From NCBI GenBank assembly GCA_934502885.1, contig CAKSUT010000004.1, positions 62,001 through 126,000 of the forward strand: a stretch of 64,000 bases of DNA, read 5' to 3'. Source of the DNA: an uncultured Eubacteriales bacterium. Lineage in GTDB: Bacteria; Bacillota; Clostridia; Oscillospirales; CAG-382. The notes beneath the pieces are model-generated. The model was not told the DNA's origin. It did not search any database and saw only the letters and a program-made list of their open reading frames with translations. Positions 16,712 through 26,137 of the stretch are shown here, piece after piece. The position numbers and the translations under genes were made by a program. How positions within the stretch are numbered: position 1 is the first letter of the stretch; every line of letters begins with the position of its first letter.

Positions 16712-17010
16712 TTTACTCCGCTATTGTTTCCTTGATGTTAATAAACTGTCATTTTTCTTTGTTCAGACGGCATCGCCTGCGGTAGCATTGAACGCCTGCT
16801 GTGCATTTTTCACAAAAAATGCGGGGATATCTGTGCAAGTATACAAAAAGTTCGTTAAGAAAATATTTTTTATTGACAATCATGGTGCGGTGTAGTATAA
16901 TTACCGTGTGAAAACGGTATTCACAAAAGTTTGCGAGTATCATAAAAAACGATACCGTCACCGACCTTTTGCCCGTTTGCGAAAGGTAAGAATCGAAAGG
17001 AGAGAAAAAC
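16712..17010. other. Intergenic region upstream of the surface protein gene
   Basis: About 300 bp between divergent genes. The only clear element is the sigma-A promoter at 16873-16901 and the ribosome site AAAGGAG 9 bp before 17011. No credible gene, RNA or operator repeat was seen in the rest. Confidence 0.6.
16873..16901 (+). promoter_or_regulatory. Consensus sigma-A promoter for the surface protein
   Basis: TTGACA at 16873-16878, 17 bp spacer, TATAAT at 16896-16901; leader of about 100 nt. Confidence 0.87.
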
Positions 17011-20000
17011 ATGAAAAAAACTCTATCCCGCACCCTGTCCGCAATTCTCGCGGTGCTTATGATTGCAGCTTGCTTTGCATTCACGGCATCCGCGGCAGAC
17101 CCGGAGGTTTTGCTCGGCAAACAGATTGTCAACACAAATTACAGACTGACAACCGCCGAAACCACTGAAGACGGAGTATCCTGCCTGAAAATACTCCCGA
17201 CCGACGAAACCGCGATCCCGAAGCTCGACAGATACGGTCTGAAAATCGATGCTACGGTGTATAAGTACGCCAAGGTCATCTACAAGACCAACAGTGCATT
17301 CCCCATGGTTTTCCAGGTTCTCGGCGAATCAAAGGGTAAATACACTCTTCCCGTTACCGTTACCGGCGAGTGGACGGGCGTTGTGTTTGAGCTTAAGACT
17401 GCTGAGGAGGGTCAGAAGATAATTCAGTACCACTTCTCTTGCTTCGGCGAGTACGGCGCGGTTGCTCTTAAGGAGCTTGACGCCGAAATGTTCATACACT
17501 CCGTTTCCTTCTTTGAAACGAAAGAGGAGGCAGAGGCATACGAAAGCGGCATCGCAAAGACCTGCTCTTATGTTCCCGTAAGCGGCGGAAATACTCCGGC
17601 ACCGAAACCCGACGTTTCGGTTGATCTCGGTGACGGCAACCGCGAGGACACTCCCGGCGAAACCGAAGCTCCCACAGGCGAGCCGATAATCATCGCAGGC
17701 GGAGATCTTGCGAACACCAAGAACTATTTCGACCCCGAAAAGAACATAAAGTATCCTCCGGACGCTACAAGCGACGGAAGCATAAAGCTTGAGTTTGCAA
17801 AGGAAACAACCGTCGGCAAACTCCAGTTCAACTTCAAACAGCAGACCGGATACCTCCTTAACAAAGAGATATACAAGTATGTAAAGGTCGGCTATACTTA
17901 CCACCTTACAAATCCCGACGGCAACTACAAGATGATGCTCAGAGAAGGCTTCAACGGCTCTTCAACGAACCACAACCTCTTTGATCTTCCCAAGGGAAAG
18001 AACGACACCCTCATCGAGCAGACCGCAGAAATCACATGGGGCGTAAGTACAGAAGAGCATTCTTACACACTTCACCCCGTAAGAGAAGGCGATAAGGTTG
18101 CGGTAGGCGACTACTTCAACATTTACTATATCGGCTTCTTCAAGTCGAAGGAGGACGCGGACGCATACTCTCTCGGCGGCGAGAGCGGAGACGGCGACGC
18201 GGAAATTGCGGAGCCTGTAGCTCACAAGGCTTACATGACCGGCTACAACGACGGCACCTTCAAGCCCAACAAGACAATGACGCGTGCCGAGGCTTGCACG
18301 ATAATCACACGTCTCATGACGGACGAAAACACCATAGGCGAGCTTACAACCGCATTCACCGACGTAAAGAACACCGAATGGTTCTTCAAGTACGTTGCAT
18401 ACTGCGAATCCAAGGGATACCTCAAGTCCTACAGCGGCACGTTTGAGCCGACAAAGGAAATAACAAGAGCGGAGTTTGCAGAGCTTGTATACAACACAGG
18501 TCTTGCAAAGGCAACAGAAACTAAGGTTACATTCACCGACGTCTCCGAGAGCCACCCGAGATATGAGTCCATCATGGCGGCAGCCTCCGCAGGACTTATC
18601 ACAGGCTACGAGGACGGTACGTTCCTTCCCGACAGAACTATCACACGTGCGCAGGTGGTTGTCGTAATCAACCGCGCACTCGGAAGAGTACTCAAGTCCA
18701 TGTCCGTTCCCGAAGGCAAACTTCCCGTTTCCTTTACCGACGTCGCAAACGATTTCTGGGCATACAGAGAAATTGCAGAGGCTTGCAATGACCATGAAGT
18801 TGTAACAGGCGTTGCGGCAAACGGTCTCGGCTACGAGGTATGGAAGTCCGAGGTAAAGAAGGGCGACGCAACCACAGCCAAGATCGCCGAAATCGATAAG
18901 CTTGCCGAGGAAAGAAAGAACGCCATTCTCAACTCCAAGACCGAGGTCGAGGTAACAGGTACAAAGTACTACATCGCAGCCGACGGCGACGACAAGAACG
19001 ACGGTAAATCCCCTGAGAAGCCCTGGAAGACGATAAACCGCATGGCGGCGTCTATACTCGTAAAGGGCGACGGTGTTTTCTTCAGGAGGGGAGACACCTT
19101 CAGAGGAAGATTCACCGCTGCAAACGGCGTAACCTATTCCGCATACGGCGAGGGCGACAAGCCGAAGATCCTCGGTTCGGTTGAAAACTCGGCAGATAAG
19201 GAAAAGTGGACGCTCACCGATAAGGAGAATGTCTGGGTTTATTCCGATAAGATTGCCGATGACGTCGGACTCATCGTGTTCAACGACGGCGAAGAGCATT
19301 CCACAAAGTATTTCACAATGAACCTCGAAGAGCGCACAATTGATAAGCTCACAAAGAACTTCATGTTCCTCCACGGCAATGACCTTTTCATATACCTCTA
19401 CTGCGACAAGGGCAATCCCGGCGAGGTTTTTGATTCTATAGAAATGGCACGATACAGAAACATAGTCGGTCTCAATGGCGCAGACGGTGCCGTTTTCGAT
19501 AACCTCTGCTTCATGTACACAGGCTCTCACGGTATCGGCGGCACTGCGTACAACACAACTGTTCAGAACTGTGTATTTGAATGGATAGGCGGTTCTCAGC
19601 AGGGCTCTGCCGGCGGCAGATACGGCAACGGTGTTGAGTATTGGGGCGGTTCGGTAAATGTTGCGGTCAAGAACTGCTACGTTAACCAGGTATACGACGC
19701 AGGACTCACGTTCCAGTTCAAGGGTGAGAGCGATTCTCCCTCAGGCTTCAACGGCGTTGAGTTCAGCGGCAACCTCATTGAGAGATGCGCATACGATATC
19801 GAGTACTTCTCGAGAAAGTACAACGCAAACGACGACGTTATTGCAAATGTCGTAATCAAGGACAACATTCTCCGCCGTGCGGGCGAAGGCTTCTGCGTTG
19901 AAGCTCCCGATGCGCACGGCAGAGACGCGTGCATAAAGGGATGGGATACAAAGAACCAGGCGACGAATTTCGTGATTGAAAATAATATTTTCGACAGAGC

Positions 20001-20238
20001 CACATCTCAGCTTCTTCACATCGGTTCCTATGCGTGGGATGCCGAAAAGCGGCAGCTCGGCAAGGCTACTCCCCAGTACCTCCCGATAATGAAAAACAAC
20101 ACCTACATCTGCAACGAGGGCGATTTGGTCGCAAGGTGGAACGGACGTGCATACCTTGTGGGCGACAACTCTGCCGCAGACCTTGCTTTGGGCGGCTGCG
20201 AAAATACCGGTGAGGTTTACATCGCACCCAAGAGATAA
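17011..20238 (+). CDS. Secreted S-layer-homology protein with right-handed beta-helix domain
   Basis: Protein of 1075 residues. A signal peptide (MKKTLSRTLSAILAVLMIAA, ending at ASAA around residue 29) is followed by two similar beta-rich modules (about 30-190 and 226-385) joined by a Pro/Thr-rich linker. Three SLH repeats follow (from about 402, 448 and 508: GYNDGTFKPNKTMTRAEA, GTFEPTKEITRAEFAELV, GYEDGTFLPDRTITRAQ), which normally bind secondary cell wall polymer. From about 648 to the end is a parallel beta-helix of the DUF1565/pectate-lyase-like kind. It is probably wall-bound and acts on or binds a polysaccharide. Codon use favours AAG, AAC and TTC, unlike most neighbours, suggesting high expression. 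Confidence 0.85.
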   Translation: MKKTLSRTLSAILAVLMIAACFAFTASAADPEVLLGKQIVNTNYRLTTAETTEDGVSCLKILPTDETAIPKLDRYGLKIDATVYKYAKVIYKTNSAFPMVFQVLGESKGKYTLPVTVTGEWTGVVFELKTAEEGQKIIQYHFSCFGEYGAVALKELDAEMFIHSVSFFETKEEAEAYESGIAKTCSYVPVSGGNTPAPKPDVSVDLGDGNREDTPGETEAPTGEPIIIAGGDLANTKNYFDPEKNIKYPPDATSDGSIKLEFAKETTVGKLQFNFKQQTGYLLNKEIYKYVKVGYTYHLTNPDGNYKMMLREGFNGSSTNHNLFDLPKGKNDTLIEQTAEITWGVSTEEHSYTLHPVREGDKVAVGDYFNIYYIGFFKSKEDADAYSLGGESGDGDAEIAEPVAHKAYMTGYNDGTFKPNKTMTRAEACTIITRLMTDENTIGELTTAFTDVKNTEWFFKYVAYCESKGYLKSYSGTFEPTKEITRAEFAELVYNTGLAKATETKVTFTDVSESHPRYESIMAAASAGLITGYEDGTFLPDRTITRAQVVVVINRALGRVLKSMSVPEGKLPVSFTDVANDFWAYREIAEACNDHEVVTGVAANGLGYEVWKSEVKKGDATTAKIAEIDKLAEERKNAILNSKTEVEVTGTKYYIAADGDDKNDGKSPEKPWKTINRMAASILVKGDGVFFRRGDTFRGRFTAANGVTYSAYGEGDKPKILGSVENSADKEKWTLTDKENVWVYSDKIADDVGLIVFNDGEEHSTKYFTMNLEERTIDKLTKNFMFLHGNDLFIYLYCDKGNPGEVFDSIEMARYRNIVGLNGADGAVFDNLCFMYTGSHGIGGTAYNTTVQNCVFEWIGGSQQGSAGGRYGNGVEYWGGSVNVAVKNCYVNQVYDAGLTFQFKGESDSPSGFNGVEFSGNLIERCAYDIEYFSRKYNANDDVIANVVIKDNILRRAGEGFCVEAPDAHGRDACIKGWDTKNQATNFVIENNIFDRATSQLLHIGSYAWDAEKRQLGKATPQYLPIMKNNTYICNEGDLVARWNGRAYLVGDNSAADLALGGCENTGEVYIAPKR

Positions 20239-20256
20239 CGGCAAAGGAGTACATTT

Positions 20257-21657
20257 ATGGGCATTACGGAATGCAGTGTGAAATCCGGTATGGAGACTTC
20301 GATTAAGCTCGCCGAGATTGACATGGCAGCTGCAAAAAGAAAGAGAGATATACTCGGCTCAAAGACCGAGGTTACGGTAACGGGGACGAAGTATTACGTT
20401 TCTGCGGACGGCGACGATGCCAATAGCGGCAAACACCCCGAAACCCCATGGAAAACCATAAAGCGCATGAGTGCCGAAAAGCTTTCCGCGGGAGACGGAG
20501 TTTTCTTCAAGAGGGGAGACACCTTCAGAGAGGAATTTGTGCCGACCGACGGCGTAACCTATTCCGCTTACGGCGACGGGGATAAACCCAAGCTTCTCGG
20601 ATCGAAGGAGAATTCGGCAGGTGCCGAGAATTGGCAAGCGACGAATATCCCGAATGTTTGGGTGTTCATCAAAGAGATACCGGACGATGTGGGGAACATC
20701 GTTTTCAACGACGGCAAAGGCTTTGCGACAAAGTATTTCGTGATGGATCGTAATGAACGAACTCTCGATAAGCTTACGGAGAATCTTATGTTCCTTCACG
20801 GAACGGATAACCGTGTTTACCTGCGTTGTGACCACGGCAATCCCGGCGAGTTGTTTCATTCGATTGAAATGGCGAGATACAGAAACATTGTTTACCTGAG
20901 CGGCGTGAAAAATGCGGTGTTCGACAACCTTTGTTTTATGTACACCGGCTCTCATGCTCTCGGCGGTCCGGCGCACAACACGCTGATTCAAAACTGTGTG
21001 TTTGAATGGATAGGCGGTTCGCAGTTCTGCTCGGGCGGCAGATACGGAAACGCAGTTGAATTTTGGGCAACTACCGACAATGGCACCGTGAGAAACTGTT
21101 ACATCAACGAAGTCTATGATGCCGGTCTCACCTTTCAGTATAAGGGCGAAAACGCACAAGATATAATTGTTGACGGCATAGAGTTCAGCGGTAACCTTAT
21201 CGAGAGATGCGCGTATTGCATTGAGTACTTCTCGAGGCAGTACAACAGCAACGGAGACTATTTGAAGAATATCCTTATAAAGGACAATATTCTCCGTTAT
21301 GCCGGTGAAGGATTTTGCGTCGGTGCTCCCGATGCGCACGGCAGAGACGCGTGCATAAAGGGATGGGATACGAAGAATCAATCCGAGAATTTCGTTATTG
21401 AGGATAACGTATTTGACAGAGCCGTTTCTCAGCTTTTGCACATAGGCTCGTATGCGTGGGATGTTGAGGGACAGAAGTTCGGAGAACCTACTCCCGAGTA
21501 TATGCCTGTGATGAGAAACAACACCTATATTTGCAATGATGGCGGAGTCATAGCAAGGTGGAACGGCAAAACGGCTCTTGCCGATGATGACGGCGCACGT
21601 GAGCTTGCCGATATCGGCTGTGAAGAAAACGCAAAAGTATACATAGTGTCCAAATGA
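20257..21657 (+). CDS. Leaderless beta-helix paralogue of the upstream surface protein
   Basis: Protein of 466 residues that aligns over its whole length with residues from about 618 to the end of the preceding gene: KIAEIDKLAEERKNAIL corresponds to KLAEIDMAAAKRKRDILG, and long stretches such as DAHGRDACIKGWDTKNQ are identical. It has no signal peptide and no SLH repeats, and starts at the point that corresponds to the linker before the beta-helix. AAAGGAG precedes its ATG by 8 bp and the gap is 18 bp, so it looks translated in the same operon. It may be a partial tandem duplication that became a separate cytoplasmic protein, or a decaying copy; the frame is intact. Confidence 0.75.
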   Translation: MGITECSVKSGMETSIKLAEIDMAAAKRKRDILGSKTEVTVTGTKYYVSADGDDANSGKHPETPWKTIKRMSAEKLSAGDGVFFKRGDTFREEFVPTDGVTYSAYGDGDKPKLLGSKENSAGAENWQATNIPNVWVFIKEIPDDVGNIVFNDGKGFATKYFVMDRNERTLDKLTENLMFLHGTDNRVYLRCDHGNPGELFHSIEMARYRNIVYLSGVKNAVFDNLCFMYTGSHALGGPAHNTLIQNCVFEWIGGSQFCSGGRYGNAVEFWATTDNGTVRNCYINEVYDAGLTFQYKGENAQDIIVDGIEFSGNLIERCAYCIEYFSRQYNSNGDYLKNILIKDNILRYAGEGFCVGAPDAHGRDACIKGWDTKNQSENFVIEDNVFDRAVSQLLHIGSYAWDVEGQKFGEPTPEYMPVMRNNTYICNDGGVIARWNGKTALADDDGARELADIGCEENAKVYIVSK

Positions 21658-21678
21658 TAAAACCTGCATAAATTTGCA

Positions 21679-21704
21679 AGGCGGTGTTCTGCGGAGCACC
21701 GCCT
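21679..21704 (+). terminator. Intrinsic terminator after the beta-helix pair
   Basis: AGGCGGTG...CACCGCCT, continuing inward as TTC/GAG pairs, followed by CGGCTTTTTG. A longer A/T-rich outer helix (TTTGCAA/TTGCAAA) supports it. Confidence 0.85.
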
Positions 21705-21836
21705 CGGCTTTTTGCAAAATGTGAACAACGTTAAAAGTACGTTCATCAAATAGCATTTAATTTAATTTTTCTCCGATTATTATACCTTGTTTTGTTAAAA
21801 TAGCTCCCGAAAGATTTCAATTTCCGAAAAAAAGGG

Positions 21837-21865
21837 TTGACTTTTTAAATAAAAACAGCTATAAT
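21837..21865 (+). promoter_or_regulatory. Promoter of secDF
   Basis: TTGACT at 21837-21842, 17 bp spacer, TATAAT at 21860-21865. Confidence 0.82.
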
Positions 21866-21915
21866 AATACAGATGTCATTCGACTGAAAAAGTAAAAGAA
21901 AGGAAGAAAAACAAA

Positions 21916-23211
21916 ATGAACAGAAGTATCAGCATTATACTTGTGATTCTCATGGCTGCCGCTCTTATCGGTTCGGTTGCGCTCTGCGGTTTTGCTCCGC
22001 TCGGAATTACGGGTATGTTGGAGGACGACGGCGTCCGCAAGGGTCTTGACCTCGTGGGAGGCTCTTACATCGTGTATGAGGCGGATGTTGATGAAAATAT
22101 GTCCGCCAAAGATATAGACAAGAACATGGACGTTGTTGTAACGATGCTCACAAGCCGTCTCGACGCACTCGGATATACCGAGGGAACGGTTTCCAGGTAC
22201 GGCGACAAGAGAGTAAAGGTAGAAATCCCCCAGATCACCGACCCCGAAGAAGCAGTACAGAAGCTTGGCTCCACAGCAGAGCTTACTTTCGTTGACTCCA
22301 ACGGCGACGTTGTAATAAACGGTACGGACGTTGCGGACGCATATGCATCTCTCGGCGACCCCACAGGCACCGGCGTTGAACAGTACTTTGTATCTCTCGT
22401 ACTTACCTCCGAAGGTGCAACAAAGTTTGCAGAAGGCACGGAGAGAGCCTCCAAGATGGCGAGCGGTTCAAACTGGATTGAGATTCAGCTCGACGGCAAG
22501 CAGCAGTCGAGAGCATCGGTTTCGTCGAGAATAGACGGCGGAAACGCGGTTATCACCGGAAAATTTACCGCAGAAGATGCAAAGTGGCTTGCAGACATCA
22601 TCGCCGCAGGTAAGCTCCCCTTCAAGCTCACCGACGCCGAAACAAGATACATCGGACCGACCCTCGGCGACAAGGCTCTCGAATCGAGCGTTATGGCGGG
22701 TATAATCGGTCTTATCCTCGTCGTTATCTTCATGATTTGCGTATACAGAATCCCCGGTATTGTTTCTGTTGTATCGCTCTTCTTCTATACGGCACTTGTC
22801 TGCGCAATTATCGTAATCTGGAAGGTCAACCTTTCTCTTCCGGGTATCGCCGGTATCATACTTACAATCGGTATGGCGGTTGACTCCAACGTCGTTATTT
22901 ACGAAAGAATACGAGAGGAAATTGAGCTCGGCAAGTCCATAAGAGCGGCAGTTAAGGCAGGCTTTGACAGAGCGTTTACCGCTGTCTTAGATTCCAACAT
23001 AACGACGATTATCGCCGCTGTTGTGCTTATAAGGTTCGGCACAGGCTCGGTTAAGGGCTTCGGCATAACGCTTCTCATAGGCGTTGTTGTGGCGCTCTTC
23101 ACAGCTGTTGCGGTTACAAAGGTACTTCTCAATGCGTTTGATGCGTTCGGAATCAAGAACACATGGCTCTACGGCGCAAAGAAGAGAAAGACCGAAAACG
23201 AAAATGCATAA
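21916..23211 (+). CDS. secD: Protein translocase subunit SecD
   Basis: Membrane subunit that uses the proton gradient to promote late steps of Sec-dependent export, with SecF. The 431-residue protein has an N-terminal transmembrane segment, then the family segment RKGLDLVGGSYIVYEADV, a large extracellular region (about 40-250), and five C-terminal transmembrane helices including LPGIAGIILTIGMAVDSNVV and IYERIREEIELGKS. GAAAGG lies upstream of the ATG. Gram-positive bacteria often carry a fused SecDF; here the two are separate, adjacent genes. Confidence 0.95.
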   Translation: MNRSISIILVILMAAALIGSVALCGFAPLGITGMLEDDGVRKGLDLVGGSYIVYEADVDENMSAKDIDKNMDVVVTMLTSRLDALGYTEGTVSRYGDKRVKVEIPQITDPEEAVQKLGSTAELTFVDSNGDVVINGTDVADAYASLGDPTGTGVEQYFVSLVLTSEGATKFAEGTERASKMASGSNWIEIQLDGKQQSRASVSSRIDGGNAVITGKFTAEDAKWLADIIAAGKLPFKLTDAETRYIGPTLGDKALESSVMAGIIGLILVVIFMICVYRIPGIVSVVSLFFYTALVCAIIVIWKVNLSLPGIAGIILTIGMAVDSNVVIYERIREEIELGKSIRAAVKAGFDRAFTAVLDSNITTIIAAVVLIRFGTGSVKGFGITLLIGVVVALFTAVAVTKVLLNAFDAFGIKNTWLYGAKKRKTENENA

Positions 23212-23224
23212 GGAGGACGGAAAA

Positions 23225-24100
23225 ATGAAGAATTTCAGCTTTGTTGAAAACAGAAACAAACTCTTCTGTGCTCTGCTTGCACTTGTCGTTATCGGCGTTG
23301 TATGCTTCTTCGCTGTAGGCTTTAATATCGACGTTGACTTTGCGGGCGGTACGGAAATAGTAATTGAATTTCCCGAGAGTATCGATTCCGACACAAGAGC
23401 GGAGGTTGAGACGACCGTTGCCGGGGTTATCGGCGATAAGCTTTCCTCCGTTAAGGCTTCCGGCGACACGGGCGTTATGATCCGTGCAAAGGAGCTCACA
23501 ACCGACGAGAGAAACGCTCTTATCGATACTGTTGTTGAAAAGTACGGTCTTGACAAGGATACCGCTCTTTCGAGCAACGAAAACGTTTCCGCATCGGTAA
23601 GCGATGACCTCAAGAAATCGGCAGTTACCTCCGCAACTATAGCGGTTGTACTTATGCTTCTCTACATCACGATAAGATTTAAGTTCAGCTTCGCAGTTGC
23701 ATCGGTTGTCTGCCTTATGCACGATATATTCGTTGTAATTCTGTTTACTTCTATCCTTTCGATACCCGTAAACTCCAACATAATCGCGGTAATCCTCACA
23801 ATCCTCGGTTACTCGATCAACGCAACGATTATCATCTTTGACCGCGTCCGCGAAAACATGAAGCTCAACGCCGAAGGTCATACCTATGCCGAGATTATCG
23901 ACAAGAGTATAAAGCAGACTCTCAACCGTTCGCTTTATACAACGCTCACCACTCTCTTCACAATAATAATGGTTTACATCCTCGGTGTTCCTACGATCAA
24001 GGATTTCGCACTTCCCCTTATCATAGGCATTATCGCAGGTCTCTATTCCTCCGTTTGCCTTGCAGGTCCTATCGCTTACGCAATATCGAAGAAAAAGTAA
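23225..24100 (+). CDS. secF: Protein translocase subunit SecF
   Basis: Partner of SecD, 291 residues. It shows the N-terminal helix, the segment NIDVDFAGGTEIVIEF, then five helices with VVCLMHDIFVVILFTSIL, ILTILGYSINATIIIFDRVR and RSLYTTLTTLFTIIMVYILG, all typical of SecF. ATG 23225 follows AAGGAGG by 7 bp; the frame is open upstream into secD, but that part is not SecF-like. Ends just before a strong terminator. Confidence 0.95.
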   Translation: MKNFSFVENRNKLFCALLALVVIGVVCFFAVGFNIDVDFAGGTEIVIEFPESIDSDTRAEVETTVAGVIGDKLSSVKASGDTGVMIRAKELTTDERNALIDTVVEKYGLDKDTALSSNENVSASVSDDLKKSAVTSATIAVVLMLLYITIRFKFSFAVASVVCLMHDIFVVILFTSILSIPVNSNIIAVILTILGYSINATIIIFDRVRENMKLNAEGHTYAEIIDKSIKQTLNRSLYTTLTTLFTIIMVYILGVPTIKDFALPLIIGIIAGLYSSVCLAGPIAYAISKKK

Positions 24101-24118
24101 GATTGCACGAATACTTTC

Positions 24119-24140
24119 GGAGACGGTTTCGACCGTCTCC
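24119..24140 (+). terminator. Intrinsic terminator after secF
   Basis: Perfect 9 bp stem GGAGACGGT/ACCGTCTCC with a TTCG tetraloop, followed by TTTCTTTTTT. Confidence 0.95.
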
Positions 24141-24181
24141 TTTCTTTTTTGTAAATTATTTGAAAAAGTATGCGCATTTAC

Positions 24182-24210
24182 TTTTCAAATGCTAAAGAGT
24201 GTGATATAAT
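24182..24210 (+). promoter_or_regulatory. Promoter of murB-whiA
   Basis: TATAAT at 24205-24210 with an extended TGA element directly upstream and a weak -35 TTTTCA at 24182-24187, spacer 17 bp. Confidence 0.65.
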
Positions 24211-24282
24211 ACTATCGGGGGAGTGCGCAGTGCGTGCTCTTGATTGAATATCAAACGAAAAAGCTTTTTCCGAGGTGATACA

Positions 24283-25197
24283 ATGCCGAGCAAATATGCC
24301 GAGGCTTTGAGAGAGAAATTCCCGACAATTGATATACGTGAGAACACGGAGCTTGCGCCGCTTTCGTCGATGAAAACCGGAGGTCGTGCCGAGGTATGCT
24401 GTTTTCCGAAAAGTATACCTGAACTGTGCTCCCTTGCGGAGTATTTGAGTGAACACAATCTTAAATTCAGCGTTATAGGCAATGCATCAAATCTGCTGTT
24501 TCTCGACGAAGGATATTCCGCCGAAGACAGAATACTTATCTTTACGGGGGCTTCCAAGAACGTCGTGTTTACCGATAATATCTGCACCGCTGAATGCGGA
24601 GCGTCGCTCACCGCGCTCGCGCTCAAATGTGCAAAATCAGGACTTCGCGGACTTGAATTTGCCTACGGTATACCCGGGTTCGTCGGCGGCACTGTGTATA
24701 TGAACGCAGGAGCGTACGGAGGCGAAATGTCTGACGTCGTGCGTGAGGTAAAGTACTATGACGCAAAAAACGCGAAAGTAATGACCGTAAGCGGTGAAAA
24801 CCTTGATTTTTCCTACCGTCACAGCTTCTTTACCGGAAAGGATTATATCATTCTTTCAGCCACCCTCGAACTTGTACCGGGCGACGCCGATGAAGCGGTG
24901 CGCCTTTGCGAGGAAAATATGGCGAAACGGTGCGCAAAACAGCCGCTCAAACTTCCGAGTTGCGGCAGTGCGTTCAAACGTCCGGAAGGACACTTTGCCG
25001 GTGCGCTCATAGAGCAGTGCGGTCTGAAAGGCTACGCTGTCGGCGGCGCACAGGTGTCCGAAATGCACGCCGGGTTTATCGTAAACCGCGGCGGCGCAAC
25101 TACAAACGATGTTATAAGGCTGTCCGAATATGTGAGAGACACGGTCAAAAAGCATTTTGACGTGACACTCGAACCGGAGATTGTGGTGTTGAAATGA
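24283..25197 (+). CDS. murB: UDP-N-acetylenolpyruvoylglucosamine reductase
   Basis: FAD enzyme of peptidoglycan precursor synthesis that reduces UDP-GlcNAc-enolpyruvate to UDP-MurNAc. The 304-residue protein has the segments LSSMKTGGRAEVCCFP, FSVIGNASNLLFLDEGY (FAD binding), GLEFAYGIPGFVGGTVYMNA, YRHSFF with catalytic residues, and PSCGSAFKRPEGHFAGALIE. This is the type II (Bacillus-like) form. ATG 24283 follows GAGGTG; an in-frame TTG at 24244 lacks a ribosome site. The stop overlaps the start of whiA (ATGA). Confidence 0.95.
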   Translation: MPSKYAEALREKFPTIDIRENTELAPLSSMKTGGRAEVCCFPKSIPELCSLAEYLSEHNLKFSVIGNASNLLFLDEGYSAEDRILIFTGASKNVVFTDNICTAECGASLTALALKCAKSGLRGLEFAYGIPGFVGGTVYMNAGAYGGEMSDVVREVKYYDAKNAKVMTVSGENLDFSYRHSFFTGKDYIILSATLELVPGDADEAVRLCEENMAKRCAKQPLKLPSCGSAFKRPEGHFAGALIEQCGLKGYAVGGAQVSEMHAGFIVNRGGATTNDVIRLSEYVRDTVKKHFDVTLEPEIVVLK

Positions 25198-26117
25198 GAA
25201 AGGAAACCTTCACGAGACGCGTAAAGAGCGAGATGATTCTCCAAGCGTCGAAGATAACAAAAAAGTGCTGTAGGCTTTCAATGCTGTACGGACTTCTGAT
25301 AACCGCCAACCGCTTTGAGATGCCGACGGTGAAGTTTATTTCGGAGAATGCCGCCGTTTCGGACTTCGCCGCCTCCCTTATTGCGGAGTGTTTTCCGAAT
25401 ACCGTCTGTGTGCGCGAAACAGTAGGAAGCGGAGAAAAGAGCGAACAGCGAATCTCTGCCGACGCCGCGGAGATAATAGCAAAATACTCCGAGGGTGAGT
25501 CCGACGAAAAAATCAGTACATACCGCATAAACAAGGAAATACTCCACTGCGGCGAGTGCGCGGCGTCGTTTCTCAAGGGCGCCTTCATTTCGTGCGGAAA
25601 CGTACTCTCGCCGAATAAGTCTTACCATCTTGAAATAGTCGTACAGCATTTCAGTCTGTCAAGAGAAATACTGTACCTTTTCAAGACTCTCGGCTTTACG
25701 CCGAAATACACAAAGCGCGGCGCTTACTACGTCGTATACTTTAAGGACAGCGACACCATAGTCGATCTTCTCGCCCTGTTCGGCGCACTCAAATGCAGCT
25801 TTGACTATACCGATGCAAAAATAGAGCATGATATCAGAAACAACGTGAACCGCGTCCAGAATTGCGACCTTGCCAATATGACGAGAACCGCAAACACCGC
25901 AAACCGCCAGGTTGAGATGATCGAAAAAATAATCGCCGACGGCAAGCTCGAGTACCTGAAGCCTGAGCTTCGCGAGACTGCGAACATCAGAATAAACAAC
26001 CCCGAAGCGTCGCTTCTTGAACTCGGCGAATTGCATGAGCCTCACGTGACAAAGTCGTGCGTGAACCACAGACTCAAAAAAATTGAGGAGTTTTATGAAG
26101 AAAACTGCCGCGAATAA
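25194..26117 (+). CDS. whiA: DNA-binding regulator WhiA
   Basis: Protein of 307 residues with the WhiA layout: N-terminal LAGLIDADG-homing-endonuclease-like domain (RVKSEMILQ, KKCCRLSMLYGLLI, KGAFISCGNVLSPNKSYHLE) and a C-terminal helix-turn-helix (RETANIRINNPEASLLELGE, SKS-like TKSCVNHRLKKIEEF). WhiA acts in cell division and sporulation control in Gram-positive bacteria. In most Firmicutes the order is murB-rapZ-yvcK-whiA; here rapZ and yvcK are missing between murB and whiA, which overlap by 4 bp. Confidence 0.95.
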   Translation: MRKETFTRRVKSEMILQASKITKKCCRLSMLYGLLITANRFEMPTVKFISENAAVSDFAASLIAECFPNTVCVRETVGSGEKSEQRISADAAEIIAKYSEGESDEKISTYRINKEILHCGECAASFLKGAFISCGNVLSPNKSYHLEIVVQHFSLSREILYLFKTLGFTPKYTKRGAYYVVYFKDSDTIVDLLALFGALKCSFDYTDAKIEHDIRNNVNRVQNCDLANMTRTANTANRQVEMIEKIIADGKLEYLKPELRETANIRINNPEASLLELGELHEPHVTKSCVNHRLKKIEEFYEENCRE

Positions 26118-26137
26118 TTCAGAAAAGAAGGGATAAT

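Noticed and set aside
17962..19530. Open minus-strand frame of 522 codons opposite the surface protein gene
   Set aside because: Antisense shadow of the SLH/beta-helix gene, with no promoter or ribosome site.
20359..21756. Open minus-strand frame of 465 codons opposite the beta-helix paralogue
   Set aside because: Mirrors the paralogue and the similar shadow frame in the first copy; caused by shared codon use.
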